Assembly: GCA_028752905.1 (NCBI GenBank)
Contig: JAQNBH010000015.1
Location: 38,365,988-38,429,987 of the forward strand
Origin: Cladorhizidae sp. MBARI D1340-BT2
Lineage: Eukaryota; Porifera; Demospongiae; Poecilosclerida; Cladorhizidae
Direction of reading: 5' to 3'
Length of the DNA: 64,000 nucleotides
Shown: positions 43,068-55,530 of the stretch, in pieces
How positions within the stretch are numbered: position 1 is the first letter of the stretch
Layout of the letters: each line of letters starts with the position of its first letter
The notes under the pieces: generated by a model
The model's input: only the letters and a program-made list of their open reading frames with translations
Told to the model about the DNA's origin: nothing
Databases searched by the model: none
Translations under genes and position numbers: made by a program

Positions 43068-46000
43068 TCCGGCTGATTGACAGTATAACACATGCACTAG
43101 CAGGCTGGTTGATAATATAACACATGCACTAGCAGGCTGGTTGATAATATAACACATGCACTAGCAGGCTGGCTGACAATATAACACATGCACTAGCAGG
43201 CTGGTTGATAATATAACACATGCACTAGCAGGCTGGTTGACAATATAACACATGCACTAGCAGGCTGGTTGACAATATAACACATGCACTAGCAGGCTGG
43301 TTGATAATATAACACATGCACTAGCAGGCTGGTAGATAATATAACACATGCACTAGCAGGCTGGTTGACAATATAACACATGCACTAGCAGGCTGGTTGA
43401 TAATATAACACATGCACTAGCAGGCTGGTTGATAATATAACACATGCACTAGCAGGCTGGTTGATAATATAACACATGCACTAGCAGGCTGGTTGATAAT
43501 ATAACACATGCACTAGCAGGCTGGTTGACAATATAACACATGCACTAGCAGGCTGGTTGATAATATAATACATGCACTAGCAGGCTGGTTGACAATATAA
43601 CACATGCACTAGCAGGCTGGTTGATAATATAACACATGCACTAGCAGGCTGGTTGATAATATAACACATGCACTAGCAGGCTGGTTGACAATATAACACA
43701 TGCACTAGCAGGCTGGTTGACAATATAACACATGCACTAGCAGGCTGGTTGACAATATAACACATGCACTAGCAGGCTGGTTGATAATATAACACATGCA
43801 CTAGCAGGCTGGTTGATAATATAACACATGCACTAGCAGGCTGGTTGACAATATAACACATGTACTAACAGGCTGGTTGATAATATAACACATGCACTAG
43901 CTGGCTGGCTGACAATATAACACATGCACTAGCAGGCTGGTTGATAATATAACACATGCACTAGCAGGCTGGTTGATAATATAACACATGCACTAGCAGG
44001 CTGGTTGATAATATAACACATGCACTAGCAGGCTGGTTGATAATATAACACATGCACTAGCAGGCTGGTTGACAATATAACACATGCACTAGCAGGCTGG
44101 TTGATAATATAACATATGCACCAGCAGGCTGATTGACAGTATAACACATGCACTAGCAGGCTGGTTGACAATATAACACATGCACTAGCAGGCTGGTTGA
44201 TAATATAACATATGCACCAGCAGGCTGATTGACAGTATAACACATGCACTAGCAGGCTGGTTGATAATATAACACATGCACTAGCAGGCTGGCTGACAAT
44301 ATAACACATGCACTAGCAGGCTGGTAGATAATATAACACATGCACTAGCAGGCTGGTTGATAATATAACACATGCACCAGCAGGCTGGTTGATAATATAA
44401 CACATGCACTAGCAGGCTGATTGACAGTATAACACATGCACTAGCAGGCTGGTTGATAATATAACACATGCACTAGCAGGCTGGTAGATAATATAACACA
44501 TGCACTAGCAGGCTGGTTGATAATATAACACATGCACTAGCAGGCTGGTTGATAATATAACACATGCACTAGGAGACTGGTTGATAATATAACACATGCA
44601 CTAGCAGGCTGGTTGACAATATAACACATGCACTAGCAGGCTGGTTGATAATATAACACATGCACTAGCAGGCTGGTTGATAATATAACACATGCACTAG
44701 CAGGCTGGTTGATATATAACATATGCACTAGCAGGCTGGTTGATAATATAACACATGCACTAGCAGGCTGGTTGATAATATAACACATGCACTAGCAGGC
44801 TGGTTGATAATATAACACATGCACTAGCAGGCTGGTTGATAATATAACACATGCACTACCAGGATGGTTGATAATATAACACATGCACTAGCAGGCTGGT
44901 TGACAATATAACACATGCACTAGCAGGCTGGTTGATAATATAACACGTGCACTAGCAGGCTGGTTGATAATATAACACATGCACTAGCAGGCTGGTTGAT
45001 AATATAACACATGCACTAGCAGGCTGGTTGATAATATAACACATGCACTAGCAGGCTGGTTGATAATATAACACATGCACTAGCAGGCTGGTTGACAATA
45101 TAACACATGCACTAGCAGGCTGGTTGATAATATAACACATGCACTAGGAGACTGGTTGATAATATAACACATGCACTAGCAGGCTGGTTGATAATATAAC
45201 ACATGCACTAGCAGGCTGGTTGATAATATAACACATGCACTAGCAGGCTGGTTGACAATATAACACATGCACTAGCAGGCTGGTTGATAATATAACACAT
45301 GCACTAGCAGGCTGGTTGATAATATAACACATGCACTAGCAGGCTGGTTGATAATATAACACATGCACTAGCAGGCTGGTTGATAATATAACACATGCAC
45401 TAGCAGGCTACAATATAACACATGCACTAGCAGGCTGGTTGACAATATAACACATGCACCAGCAGGCTGGTTGATAATATAACACATGCACCAGCAGGCT
45501 GGTTGATAATATAACACATGCAGTAGCAGGCTGGTTGATAATATAACACATGCACTAGCAGGCTGGTTGACAATATAACACATGCACTAGCAGGCTGGTT
45601 GATAATATAACACATGCACCAGCAGGCTGGTTGATAATATAACACATGCACTAGCAGGCTGGTTGATAATATAACACATGCACTAGCAGGCTGGTTGATA
45701 ATATAACACATGCACTAGCAGGCTGGATGATAATATAACACATGCACTAGCAGGCTGGTTGATAATATAACACATGCACTAGCAGGCTGGTTGACAGTAT
45801 AACACATGCACTAGCAGGCTGGTTGATAATATAACACATGCACTAGCAGGCTGGTTGATAATATAACACATGCACTAGCAGGCTGGTTGATAATATAACA
45901 CATGCACTAGCAGGCTGGTTGATAATATAACACATGCACTAGCAGGCTGGTTGACAATATAACACATGCACTAGCAGGCTGGTTGATAATATAACACATG

Positions 46001-46340
46001 CACTAGCAGGCTGGTTGATAATATAACACATGCACTAGCAGGCTGGTTGATAATATAACACATGCACTAGCAGGCTGGTTGACAATATAACACATGCACT
46101 AGCAGGCTGGTTGACAATATAACACATGCACTAGCAGGCTGGTTGATAATATAACACATGCACTAGCAGGCTGGTAGACAATATAACACATGCACTAGCA
46201 GGCTGGTTGACAATATAACACATGCACTAGCAGGCTGGTTGATAATATAACACATGCACTAGCAGGCTGGTTGATAATATAACACATGCACTAGCAGGCT
46301 GGTTGATAATATAACACATGCACTAGCAGGCTTGCTGACA
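43068..46340. repeat. 32-bp minisatellite, about 102 copies
   Basis: AGGCTGGTTGATAATATAAC plus ACATGCACTAGC recurs every 32 bp for 3.27 kb. Variants include GATAAT/GACAAT/GACAGT, CTAGC/CCAGC and GGTTG/GGTAG. Minus-strand open frames (MCYIINQPAS.. units) arise because three units make 96 nt. They are not genes. Confidence 0.97.
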
Positions 46341-46679
46341 ATACAACACATGCATTAGCATTGCAAGGCAAACATGCTGCATGGCATGAACTGAATCATG
46401 GACGACACAGACCAAGGGTTAGGACTACGGCTACGATTAGGTTCAGGGAGAGCCATAGCCCTAGATGCAGTCCATGTTTTAGCTTGCCCCAGGCCTGGCC
46501 ATACCTTTATCCCTAGCCCTAGGGCCATGTTTTAGTCCCTATTATACATCATGACACATCACATCGCTATGTCCTATATATGTGTCGAATAGTCTTTTAC
46601 TTCATTGGTCCCAACTGAGCGGTGTGCTTGGTATGTCAGCACTCAAGGTGCTAATGAATGTGAGATGTGTAATTGAAGT

Positions 46680-47190
46680 AGCACCAGGGCTAGGATTATC
46701 GCAAGAGCTAGGGCTATCACAAGAGTTAAGGCTAGGGCTAGGATTATCGCAAGAGCTAGGGCTATTGCAAGAGTGGCTAGGGCTAGGATTATCGCAAGAG
46801 CTTAGGGCTATTGCAAGAGCTAAGGCTAGGGCTATTCAAGAGCTTGGGCTATTGCTAGTGCTAAATCTAAGGCTAGGATACAAGTAGGACTAGAGCTATG
46901 GATATATAGAGGCTAGGGTACAAGTAGGACTAGAGCTATGGATATATAGAGGCTAGGATACAAGTAGGACTAGAGCTATGGATATATAGAGGCTAGGGTA
47001 CAAGTAGGACTAGAGCTATGGATATATAGAGGCTAGGATACAAGTAGGACTAGAGCTATGGATATATAGAGGCTAGGGTACAAGTAGGACTAGAGCTATG
47101 GATATATAGAGGCTAGGGTACAAGTAGGACTAGAGCTATGGATATATAGAGGCTAGTGTACAAGTAGGACTAGAGCTATGGATATATAGA
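46680..47190. repeat. GGGCTA-rich region grading into a 40-bp repeat, about 8 copies
   Basis: 46680-46865 is an irregular series of AAGAGCTAGGGCTATTGC words. From about 46868 the regular 40-bp unit CTAGGGTACAAGTAGGACTA plus GAGCTATGGATATATAGAGG repeats. Confidence 0.88.
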
Positions 47191-47324
47191 GCCAGCAATA
47201 GTCCTAATCCTTACACACAGCACCAACATAAAAGCTAGGGCTACTCAAAGCCCTAATCCAGTTCTAGATCAGTGTCCTTTTTAAAATAGCCCAGCGCCCC
47301 TATTTCCAGCGCCCCTATTTAAAT

Positions 47325-47538
47325 AGCTCAAACCAAGCAGATTTACTTTCACCCATTAAAAATGTGAGGTCCCTCCCCCCCCGCACGCGTGCACACATTT
47401 ATAACACATTTATAGGTCTATAAGTCACATGAGCTCAAACCAAGCAGATTTACTTTCACCCATTAAAAATGTGAGGTCCCTCCCCCCCGCACACGTGCAC
47501 ACATTTATAACACATTTATAGGTCTATAAGTCACATGC
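47325..47538. repeat. Tandem duplication, about 107 bp
   Basis: AGCTCAAACCAAGCAGATTT through GGTCTATAAGTCACATG occurs twice back to back, differing at GCACGCGTGC versus GCACACGTGC. Confidence 0.9.
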
Positions 47539-48164
47539 TCTGGATGGATGATGAAAGGATGTCTAGGCTGTGGAAGACTCACAAGCCTCTCGTCGGTAGT
47601 GAAGTTCCTGGGCAGCCTGCAACAATCCTCCTATAAGAGCTCTTGGTTATAGCTTACTTCTAGTATATCAATGGATACGCATATTCCATCTTCCTCCAAT
47701 AGGAACTCTTGGTTATAACTTGCTTCCAGTATATCAATATAAAATGATACCGTATTTAAAAATTGCTTTATTTTAAATTTAGCTTTAATCTTCCAGTGAT
47801 GAAATACTGCGAGGTGCAGGCTTACGAAAGAAGGTAAGATTTTGTTCAGATTCATCGGGGACATGCTGATTAAATTGCTTGCCGGTAGGTCACATGACAT
47901 GGAGCATCAAGTGACCATTGCATCTCGCAGTGCAAGGTGGTAGGGCTATCCGTAGTTCACTAAATCGAGATTGCAACTGGAGAAATTATCCAAAAAGCAA
48001 CCTGGAATTGGGGGCATGTCTATGAAACAAACGAGGCTCTAATTAAACATCACACATCACATGACTATATTGTACAGTCCCAACATGAGCTGGTTCACAA
48101 GGTGACTGGCTCGAGTATCAGTGCTGTGCATGTTGCAGTGCACACTATATTGTGTGCAGCACAT
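47539..48164. other. Non-coding spacer
   Basis: Holds a short duplicated segment (CTCTTGGTTATA..CTTC(T/C)AGTATATCAAT near 47639 and 47704). No gene seen. Confidence 0.4.
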
Positions 48165-51100
48165 GTTCTCCCCCACTACTTCCTCGTGTGTTGAATAGAG
48201 TTCTCCCACTACTTCCTCATGTGTTGAATAGAGTTCTCCCCACTACTTCCTCGTGTGTTGAATAGAGTTCTCCCCACTACTTCCTCGTGTGTTGAATAGA
48301 GTTCTCCCCCACTACTTCCTCGTGTGTTGAATAGAGTTCTCCCCACTACTTCCGCGTGTGTTGAATAGAGTTCTCCCCCACTACTTCCTCGTGTGTTGAA
48401 TAGAGTTCTCCCACTACTTCCTCGTGTGTTGAATAGAGTTCTCTCCCACTACTTCCTCGGGTGTTGAATAGAGTTCTCTCCCACTACTTCCTCGTGTGTT
48501 GAATAGAGTTCTCCCCTACTACTTCCCCGTGTGTTGAATAGAGTTCTCTCCCACTACTTCCTTATGTGTTGAATAGAGTTCTCCCACTACTTCCTCATGT
48601 GTTGAATAGAGTTCTCCCACTACTTCCGTGTGTGTTGAATAGAGTTCTCTCACTACTTCCTCATGTGTTGAATAGAGTTCTCTCCCACTACTTCCTCATG
48701 TGTTGAATAGAGTTCTCCCACTACTTCCTCATGTGTTGAATAGAGTTCTCTCCCACTACTTCCTCATGTGTTGAATAGAGTTCTCTCCCACTACTTCCTC
48801 ATGTGTTGAATAGAGTTCTCCCACTACTTCCTCATGTGTTGAATAGAGTTCTCTCCCACTACTTCCTCATGTGTTGAATAGAGTTCTCTCCCACTACTTC
48901 CTCATGTGTTGAATAGAGTTCTCTCCCACTACTTCCTCAGGTGTTGAATAGAGTTCTCTCCCACTACTTCCTCGTGTGTTGAATAGAGTTCTCTCCCACT
49001 ACTTCCTCGTGTGTTGAATAGAGTTCTCCCACTACTTCCTCATGTGTTGAATAGAGTTCTCTCCCACTACTTCCTCGTGTGTTGAATAGAGTTCTCCCAC
49101 TACTTCCTCGTGTGTTGAATAGAGTTCTCCCCACTACTTCCTCGTGTGTTGAATAGAGTTCTCCCCACTACTTCCTCATGTGTTGAATAGAGTTCTCTCC
49201 CACTACTTCCTCATGTGTTGAATAGAGTTCTCCCACTACTTCCTCATGTGTTGAATAGAGTTCTCTCCCACTACTTCCTCATGTGTTGAATAGAGTTCTC
49301 CCCACTACTTCCTCATGTGTTGAATAGAGTTCTCCCCACTACTTCCTCGTGTGTTGAATAGAGTTCTCCCCACTACTTCCTCATGTGTTGAATAGAGTTC
49401 TCTCCCACTACTTCCTCATGTGTTGAATAGAGTTCTCTCCCACTACTTCCTCATGTGTTGAATAGAGTTCTCCCCCACTACTTCCTCATGTGTTGAATAG
49501 AGTTCTCCCCACTACCTCCTCATGTGTTGAATAGAGTTCTCCCCACTACTTCCTCATGTGTTGAATAGAGTTCTCCCACTACTTCCTCATGTGTTGAATA
49601 GAGTTCTCCCCACTACTTCCTCATGTGTTGAATAGAGTTCTCCCACTACTTCCTCATGTGTTGAATAGAGTTCTCCCACTACTTCCTCATGTGTTGAATA
49701 GAGTTCTCCCACTACTTCCTCATGTGTTGAATAGAGTTCTCCCCACTACTTCCCCGTGTGTTGAATAGTTCTCTCCCACTACTTCCTCGTGTGTTGAATA
49801 GAGTTCTCTCCCACTACTTCCTCGTGTGTTGAATAGAGTTCTCTCCCACTACTTCCTCGTGTGTTGAATAGAGTTCTCCCCACTACCTCCTCATGTGTTG
49901 AATAGAGTTCTCCCCACTACTTCCTCATGTGTTGAATAGAGTTCTCCCACTACTTCCTCATGTGTTGAATAGAGTTCTCCCCACTACTTCCTCATGTGTT
50001 GAATAGAGTTCTCCCACTACTTCCTCATGTGTTGAATAGAGTTCTCCCACTACTTCCTCATGTGTTGAATAGAGTTCTCTCCCACTACTTCCTCATGTGT
50101 TGAATAGAGTTCTCTCCCACTACTTCCTCAGGTGTTGAATAGAGTTCTCTCCCACTACTTCCTCGTGTGTTGAATAGAGTTCTCTCCCACTACTTCCTCG
50201 TGTGTTGAATAGAGTTCTCCCACTACTTCCTCATGTGTTGAATAGAGTTCTCTCCCACTACTTCCTCGTGTGTTGAATAGAGTTCTCCCACTACTTCCTC
50301 GTGTGTTGAATAGAGTTCTCCCCACTACCTCCTCGTTGTTGAATAGAGTTCTCCCACTACTTCCTCGTGTGTTGAATAGAGTTCTCCCCACTACTTCCTC
50401 GTGTGTTGAATAGAGTTCTCTCCCACTACTTCCTCATGTGTTGAATAGAGTTCTCTCCCACTACTTCCTCGTGTGTTGAATAGAGTTCTCCCACTACTTC
50501 CTCATGTGTTGAATAGAGTTCTCTCCCACTACTTCCTCATGTGTTGAATAGAGTTCTCCCACTACTTCCTCATGTGTTGAATAGAGTTCTCTCCCACTAC
50601 TTCCTCATGTGTTGAATAGAGTTCTCCCCACTACTTCCTCATGTGTTGAATAGAGTTCTCTCCCACTACTTCCTCATGTGTTGAATAGAGTTCTCTCCCA
50701 CTACTTCCTCATGTGTTGAATAGAGTTCTCCCCCACTACTTCCTCATTTGTTGAATAGAGTTCTCCCCACTACTTCCTCATGTGTTGAATAGAGTTCTCC
50801 CCACTACTTCCTCGTGTGTTGAATAGAGTTCTCCCCACTACTTCCTCATGTGTTGAATAGAGTTCTCCCACTACTTCCTCATGTGTTGAATAGAGTTCTC
50901 TCCCACTACTTCCTCGGGTGTTGAATAGAGTTCTCTCCCACTACTTCCTCGGGTGTTGAATAGAGTTCTCTCCCACTACTTCCTCATGTGTTGAATAGAG
51001 TTCTCCCCACTACTTCCTCATGTGTTGAATAGAGTTCTCCCACTACCTCCTCGTGTGTTGAATAGAGTTCTCTCCCACTACTTCCTCATGTGTTGAATAG

Positions 51101-52432
51101 AGTTCTCTCCCACTACTTCCTCAGGTGTTGAATAGAGTTCTCTCCCACTACTTCCTCGTGTGTTGAATAGAGTTCTCTCCCACTACTTCCTCGTGTGTTG
51201 AATAGAGTTCTCCCACTACTTCCTCATGTGTTGAATAGAGTTCTCTCCCACTACTTCCTCGTGTGTTGAATAGAGTTCTCCCACTACTTCCTCGTGTGTT
51301 GAATAGAGTTCTCCCCACTACTTCCTCGTGTGTTGAATAGAGTTCTCCCACTACTTCCTCATGTGTTGAATAGAGTTCTCTCCCACTACTTCCTCATGTG
51401 TTGAATAGAGTTCTCCCACTACTTCCTCATGTGTTGAATAGAGTTCTCTCCCACTACTTCCTCATGTGTTGAATAGAGTTCTCTCCCACTACTTCCTCAT
51501 GTGTCCCCACTACTTCCTCATGTGTTGAATAGAGTTCTCCCACTACTTCCTCATGTGTTGAATAGAGTTCTCTCCCACTACTTCCTCATGTGTTGAATAG
51601 AGTTCTCCCCACTACTTCCTCATGTGTTGAATAGAGTTCTCCCCCACTACTTCCTCGTGTGTTGAATAGAGTTCTCCCCACTACTTCCTCGTGTGTTGAA
51701 TAGAGTTCTCCCACTACTTCCTCGTGTGTTGAATAGAGTTCTCCCCCACTACTTCCTCGTGTGTTGAATAGAGTTCTCCCCACTACTTCCTCGTGTGTTG
51801 AATAGAGTTCTCCCCACTACTTCCGCGTGTGTTGAATAGAGTTCTCCCACTACTTCCTCATGTGTTGAATAGAGTTCTCCCACTACTTCCTCATGTGTTG
51901 AATAGAGTTCTCCCCCACTACTTCCTCATGTGTTGAATAGAGTTCTCCCCACTACTTCCTCATGTGTTGAATAGAGTTCTCTCCCACTACTTCCTCATGT
52001 GTTGAATAGAGTTCTCCCACTACTTCCTCATGTGTTGAATAGAGTTCTCCCACTACTTCCTCATGTGTTGAATAGAGTTCTCCCCACTACTTCCTCATGT
52101 GTTGAATAGAGTTCTCTCCCACTACCTCCTCGTGTGTTGAATCGAGTTCTCCCCCACTACTTCCTCATGTGTTGAATAGAGTTCTCTCCCACTACCTCCT
52201 CGTGTGTTGAATAGAGTTCTCCCCACTACTTCCTCATGTGTTGAATAGAGTTCTCTCCCACTACCTCCTCGTGTGTTGAATCGAGTTCTCCCCCACTACT
52301 TCCTCATGTGTTGAATAGAGTTCTCTCCCACTACCTCCTCGTGTGTTGAATAGAGTTCTCCCCACTACTTCCTCATGTGTTGAATAGAGTTCTCTCCCAC
52401 TACCTCCTCGTGTGTTGAATAGAGTTCTCCCC
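48165..52432. repeat. 33-36 bp minisatellite, about 124 copies
   Basis: CCACTACTTCCTCATGTGTT then GAATAGAGTTCTC recurs for 4.27 kb. Unit length varies mainly in the short pyrimidine run (TCCCAC, TCCCCAC, TCCCCCAC, TCTCCCAC). CATGTG/CGTGTG is the main internal variant. Large blocks repeat in order (48870-49060 against about 50060-50250 and about 51080-51270). Confidence 0.97.
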
Positions 52433-52539
52433 TGCTGCTTGTTGGGTGCAACAGAATGGTGTGCTTTAGTTAAAGTTTGATGTGATATGTTTCAGTTACA
52501 GAGTGATGAAAGGGGTGGTGGAGATGGCACCCTTGCACG

Positions 52540-52680
52540 AGGAAGGTGTTTGAGATGTTTGGAGAAGGACGGTGTTTGAGATGCTTGGAGAAGGATGGTG
52601 TTTGAGATGCTTGCAAGGACGGTGTTTGAGATGCTTGGAGAGCAACAGTGTTTGAGATACTTGGAGAAGCTTGAGGGACT
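52540..52680. repeat. About 27-bp repeat, 5 copies
   Basis: GGTGTTTGAGATGCTTGGAG plus AAGGA recurs with indels. To its right, on the minus strand at about 52812, lies an acidic reading MGSEEDDDYSGYEDTDLLLK with no confirmed splice partner. It could be a first exon but is unsupported. Confidence 0.7.
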
Positions 52681-53176
52681 CCCAGGGTTGCTTCCTATGA
52701 AGAGGAGACATCTTCTGTTCCTTCTCTTCATTACAGCTAAAAGTAAGTCGCTCTTTAAAAGCAGGTCGGTGTCCTCATAACCGGAATAGTCATCGTCCTC
52801 TTCACTTCCCATCACTGCAGTGGTCAAAAATCGGGGTTGAAGTTTACAAATTGATGGGTGGATCGATAATTCGGGGGTATTAATTCGGGGGTATTAAACA
52901 CGAGTCAACCAGTCTGTATATCGTGAACGGTTCAAAGTGCAGTGCTGATGAGGTGCATTACGAGGTGCATTACAAATCATGTGATGCAATATTCATTACA
53001 ATGCGCACGATGCGATATGCAGACCTTTCATCACGAGGAAAACTGAATGCCCTCCCCCCCCCCTCCCCCCTAAGGTCATTACTATAATGCCTCAACAACA
53101 GGACGACCTAGATTCTATTCATGACATTTATTTTCACAATTACTTGAGTTTCACTACAAGGCACCTGACAAACCTT

Positions 53177-53206
53177 CCTGCAAGCAGGTTAAGCAGCCAT
53201 ATAAAT
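53177..53206 (+). promoter_or_regulatory. Relic promoter of the IL-17-like pseudogene
   Basis: CCTGCAAGCAGG (53177-53188) followed by TATAAAT (53200-53206). The same CCTGCAAGC..AGG word precedes IL-17-like gene 3 (55393), and CAAGCAGG precedes gene 2 (40626). Confidence 0.45.
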
Positions 53207-53280
53207 CCACATATGATTAAGGGTCGCCTGTAATATTATCTCTAGGTTGCTAAGTGATAATCTGGATCAACTAACTCCCT

Positions 53281-53790
53281 TTGGTAATACGCCTGGTCTT
53301 GGCTTATGTCATTCTATTCTGCCACAGAATAGTGAATCTGAAGGCTTGTCCAGCCAGTAACAGTCTACAGGGATATGGATGCACCTTGCGATCATGTCAT
53401 GTGCTATGCTGCATCAGTCTTGATCGCAGGCAGATCAACGTCAACCTTATGGTGGCTCTCAACCTCACGAAGAGTGAGAACTCAGCCAGTAAGTTTTCCA
53501 GAGAGACAAGTTCTGAACAAAACCAAACTTCTTCTTCGCCAGCATCCCTCTACCCGGAATGGTGAGAGATTGCTTGGGTAGTGAGCATAGTACCAACACA
53601 GGGACTCCGTCAGCCTAGGTACTCATGGAATTACACGTGCGACTACTCCCCTAACAGGTTATCTGGAGGGCTCAATGTGGTGAGACTCCGGATGAATATC
53701 GCCCTCACGCACAACTCAGGAGGATCAAGTTGTTTTACTTTTAAGAACCAAAAGGTTACTTATACTCAGAAGATGGAGAAAGTCTCAGGG

Positions 53791-53841
<51 letters not shown>

Positions 53842-53853
53842 CACATGCATGAC
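53281..53853 (+). pseudogene. Broken copy of the IL-17-like gene
   Basis: Aligns with genes 2 and 3 from the signal peptide to the C-terminal Cys-Val motif but carries several lesions. There is no ATG at the expected start (TTG GTA ATA). A one-base loss lies near 53526 (AAAAC to AAAC), giving an early stop. A deletion of about 33 nt before the CSWNY-equivalent removes a cysteine, and the next Cys codon is TAC. Ten bases are lost after AACAGGTT, and about 28 bases after GAATATCGC. The terminal Cys codons are swamped by a TG microsatellite. Conserved WNYTCDYSPNR remains readable. I describe only the breaks; it is not expected to encode a functional protein. Confidence 0.85.
53797..53840. repeat. 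(TG)n microsatellite inside the pseudogene
   Basis: About 22 TG units sit exactly where intact paralogues have the TGT GTG TGC GTG (Cys-Val-Cys-Val) codons, so the codons probably seeded the repeat. Confidence 0.9.
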
Positions 53854-53859
53854 TAATCA

Positions 53860-55010
53860 TTGAGTTTTGTCAATGTACAATTTAGCACTTTTGAATTAAT
53901 GCTCCTGATGGCACATTCCATGGTTCTGTAAATTAGACTGAAGCCCTTGGGGTGAACACACACACACACAAGAGCATTGTAAACAAACGAACACTTTTGG
54001 ATGGCAAGGAAGGCAACAAGAAGGAAGGCAACAAGACTGTATCCCCATAGACCAAGAGATGACCCTTTACCATAAATAATATGGACGATTTTAAATGGTA
54101 AAGTGTCGTCTTGGTTGTGGTCACATGGGTCCAGCCTTATTCAACTGTCAACCCAATATATAGCCATTTGTGCTTAACTTAATTAATTTTCTTTCTCTTT
54201 GTGTGTTATAGTTGAGTGGAGGAGAACTCTACCAAGGGGTGAGTAAGCTTTCAGTCTCCAAGGCTTTCAAACACTCTCTCAAACACTCTCTCTCACGAAA
54301 TTGGCTGCACACATGTATACGACATTCTTCACTACATAAATATCAGCACATACCATAGCCTTAGCCCTAGCCCTACCATAGCTTGCTGCTATTATTGACA
54401 TTGACTGTACCAATGCAAGTTTTCTTTGAGGATTTTTCATAAGGGGGAGGGGGTGGCTAAAGAATATTTCGGGGGAGCAGGATTTCAAAATGGAATCTTT
54501 AATATCTATTGGAAACCATATAGCTGTTTCTCTAGATAGCAGGTCTTCTCTGGGCTGCTTGGACAACTCTATTCCCTTATGGGGTGGCATATCAACAGAA
54601 GATGTTTTACTAGAGGATCAGCAACAGTCTCTTCTGAACCTGGCAACAGCCTCCCAGGAGCGAGAACTCCAGAAAGCAAACAGCAGAACTGAGCATGGGT
54701 CGTTCCTGTTAGGCTGAGGAGGAGGAGGTACATAGACCCTTGGCGATGGATTTCAAGTGCACACTTTCAAAGTCATTACTACGACTACTACTTGCAGTTT
54801 CGAACAGTACGCTGCCCAGTTCTCCGGTGAGAGATAGATCATTCTCTTCAACCTTCTTGTTACGGACATTTGTAACCTCATCGTGCCGGGCAAAGTGTTG
54901 CCATTTTGCTACTTTTATGCATGCACATCCACCCAACATGAATCATTATGTTACTCTTTCCACTCTCAGATAATGTTATAATTACTGGGTTTAACTCTTT
55001 CCACTCTTAA
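53860..55010. other. Unassigned stretch between the pseudogene and a MITE
   Basis: No gene I can name. Two overlapping open frames, plus 54490-54717 and minus 54709-54939 (..KKVEENDLSLTGELGSVLFE..), have protein-like composition. A tiny exon-like TTATAG|LSGGELYQG|GTGAGT lies at about 54212-54238 on the plus strand. Either could belong to an unrecognised gene; evidence is weak. Confidence 0.3.
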
Positions 55011-55013
55011 CAA

Positions 55014-55262
55014 TGGTTCACAACACGACGCTGGCCGAGCGCTGCAGTTTTTCAATTGACCTTTGACCCAAGCTGCCGCAGACACGCGATGTTCTGATTG
55101 GTCCGACGCTGCATTTCAAATGCTGGATTAGAAAAAAGTTCTAATCCAGCATCTCAAATGCAGAGTCGGACAAATCAGTGTCCGTCTTTGTTGAGCGGCG
55201 ATTCTAGGGTCAAAGGTAAATTGACTACATGCAATGCTCGGCCAGTTGTGAACTAGCCTTTA
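55014..55262. repeat. MITE with long terminal inverted repeats (about 245 bp)
   Basis: GGTTCACAAC..GCTGGCCGAGCG at the left pairs with GCTCGGCCAG..TTGTGAACTAGCC at the right. TTGACCTTTGACCC pairs with GGGTCAAAGGTAAATTGA, and GCATTTCAAATGCTGGATTAGAA meets its inverse across an AAAAG centre at about 55138. Nearly the whole element is palindromic. The flanks share AGATAATGTTA (54969 and 55263), perhaps part of a larger duplication. Confidence 0.85.
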
Positions 55263-55392
55263 GATAATGTTACATTTACTAGGTTCGCATGTATGTGAGA
55301 ATGTTCTCCCTGTGGGTTATGGTCAACAGAGAGGAGAAGCGTTGCAAAGATATTTGATTTAGAGTAACTCATTGCAGGACCTACTTAACATT

Positions 55393-55408
55393 CCTGCAAG
55401 CAAGCAGG
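55393..55408 (+). promoter_or_regulatory. Conserved upstream motif of IL-17-like gene 3
   Basis: CCTGCAAGCAAGCAGG, the same near-palindromic word as before the pseudogene with a 4-bp internal repeat. No exact TATA box; CTACATAAGG at about 55444-55453 is the nearest match. Confidence 0.4.
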
Positions 55409-55530
55409 TTGTAGACGAAGCCCCACTAGTGCAGCTATGGTTGCTACATAAGGGGTGAAGGGTGCAGCGATATCTCACAGCTACTAGAGATATCTGTGCA
55501 TCATCAAGTCAAGTCTAAGCTCAAGCTATT

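Noticed and set aside
46868..47190. Telomere-like repeat (GGGCTA words)
   Set aside because: The unit is 40 bp and internal; the short GGGCTA words are not TTAGGG and do not form a pure hexamer array.
54212..54238. ABC-transporter signature (LSGGE) mini-exon
   Set aside because: Nine codons only, with no neighbouring Walker motifs on either strand.
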